Source: JAICLK01 sp035478715
GTDB taxonomy: Bacteria > Patescibacteriota > Saccharimonadia > Saccharimonadales > UBA4665
DNA length: 13,582 bases
Reading direction: 5' to 3'
NCBI GenBank assembly: GCA_035478715.1
Contig: DATIJK010000012.1
Coordinates: forward strand, 1-13,582
The notes under the pieces are model-generated. The model ran no database searches. It was not told the origin of the DNA and saw only the letters and a program-made list of their open reading frames with translations. Positions 13,227 through 13,582 of the stretch are shown here, in pieces; position 1 is the first letter of the stretch, and each line of letters opens with the position of its first letter. The translations under genes were made by a program, and so were the position numbers.

Positions 13227-13582
13227 CTAACGTGCTGACCAACCAGTTACATGCATGGCCTTGCTCACCACCAATTTTCCACTGTCTTGAGCGCTGGTCA
13301 AATCTCGGTGAGATTCGACAACTTCACTATCAACTGCCGGGGCAAAACCTTGGTTCTCAAACGCGTTTCTTGAAGTAGGAGACGCCACTGCACTGACCAA
13401 AGCAGCCCTGCCGGCAGTCGTTCTATACGTAATAGGATCAAGCGATACCTTTCCCATTGCCACTCTGCACGCTTCAGCAACAAGCCATTCGCCAAGACCA
13501 TGCCCACGAGCACTCGGAGCAACTACCAGACTGCTGAGCCCAAAATGGTCTGCCCAAGCATAAAACGATCTGCCGTCAATGT
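13227..13582 (-). CDS. GNAT-family acetyltransferase, C-terminal part (5' end outside window)
   Basis: Transfers an acyl group from CoA to an amine; the substrate is unknown. The frame is open from 13580 to the TAG at 13227-13229. FGLSSLVVAPSARGHGLGEWLVAEACRVA is the GNAT motif A: strand 4, then RGHGLG (the R/Q-x-x-G-x-G/A pyrophosphate loop) and helix 3. SRNAFENQGF fits motif B, where an N precedes the helix before the last strands. The final ~35 residues form a polar strand/tail. The internal ATGs are too late to be the true start, which lies beyond 13582. It reads toward argS on the same strand, with the argS promoter in the gap. Confidence 0.82.
   Translation of the reverse strand, partial: IDGRSFYAWADHFGLSSLVVAPSARGHGLGEWLVAEACRVAMGKVSLDPITYRTTAGRAALVSAVASPTSRNAFENQGFAPAVDSEVVESHRDLTSAQDSGKLVVSKAMHVTGWSAR

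Noticed and set aside
13298..13522. Minus-strand frame of 74 codons over the GNAT region
   Set aside because: The overlapping frame to 13227 carries clear GNAT motif A (VVAPSARGHGLG); this frame has no recognisable features.
1..13582. CRISPR array, tRNA/rRNA genes, transposase, toxin-antitoxin or phage genes
   Set aside because: No regularly spaced repeats, cloverleaf ends, DDE-type or toxin-like proteins were found by reading; all genes of note have housekeeping or stress roles or are unassigned.

Overview
The window reads as ordinary chromosome from a small-genome bacterium. My best guess is Candidatus Saccharibacteria (TM7/Patescibacteria). The reasons are a tight dnaG-rpoD pair, a DnaG without zinc ligands, several promoter-proximal genes with almost no 5' leader, short housekeeping proteins and several proteins that match no family I know. 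TGA acts as a normal stop (for example at the end of dnaG), so the TGA-recoding Gracilibacteria/SR1 lineages are excluded. The lineage is inferred; no rRNA is present to confirm it.

Layout, left to right. (1) Positions 2-1540 (+): C-terminal two thirds of a P2-type cation-transporting ATPase, cut by the window edge and carrying an in-frame 24-bp REP-like insert. (2) Positions 1537-2552 (-): a conserved-looking protein of unknown function whose frame breaks near its end; the real C-terminus continues in another frame, and its stop overlaps the ATPase stop. (3) Positions 2632-6162 (-): dnaG, rpoD and a P-loop kinase, the replication/transcription core, with dnaG and rpoD overlapping by 8 bp. 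(4) Position 6263 onward (+): a single-pass membrane protein divergent from dnaG. (5) Positions 6931-8664 (-): oligoribonuclease overlapping an HD-domain phosphohydrolase, then a ~163-bp near-palindromic element, then a YjbR/MmcQ-type gene whose start lies inside the element. (6) Positions 8700-10590: a redox cassette of two tandem NAD(P)H:FMN-reductase paralogues (-) divergent from an HxlR-type regulator (+), with two 16-bp palindromic operators between them. (7) Positions 10594-13170 (-): argS, mscL and msrB in one tight operon. (8) From 13227 (-): C-terminal part of a GNAT acetyltransferase, cut by the right edge.

How the genes work together. DnaG and the primary sigma factor are co-expressed. 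Orn and the HD protein are translationally coupled and probably share nucleotide turnover. HxlR, the two flavin reductases and the nearby msrB suggest an electrophile/oxidant response whose operators are visible in the DNA. I found no CRISPR, tRNA, rRNA, transposase, phage gene or novel defence system. The most interesting items are the long palindrome that supplies a start codon, the HxlR operator pair with overlapping face-to-face promoters, the zinc-less primase, the short REP-like insertion inside a gene, and the set of apparently leaderless promoters.
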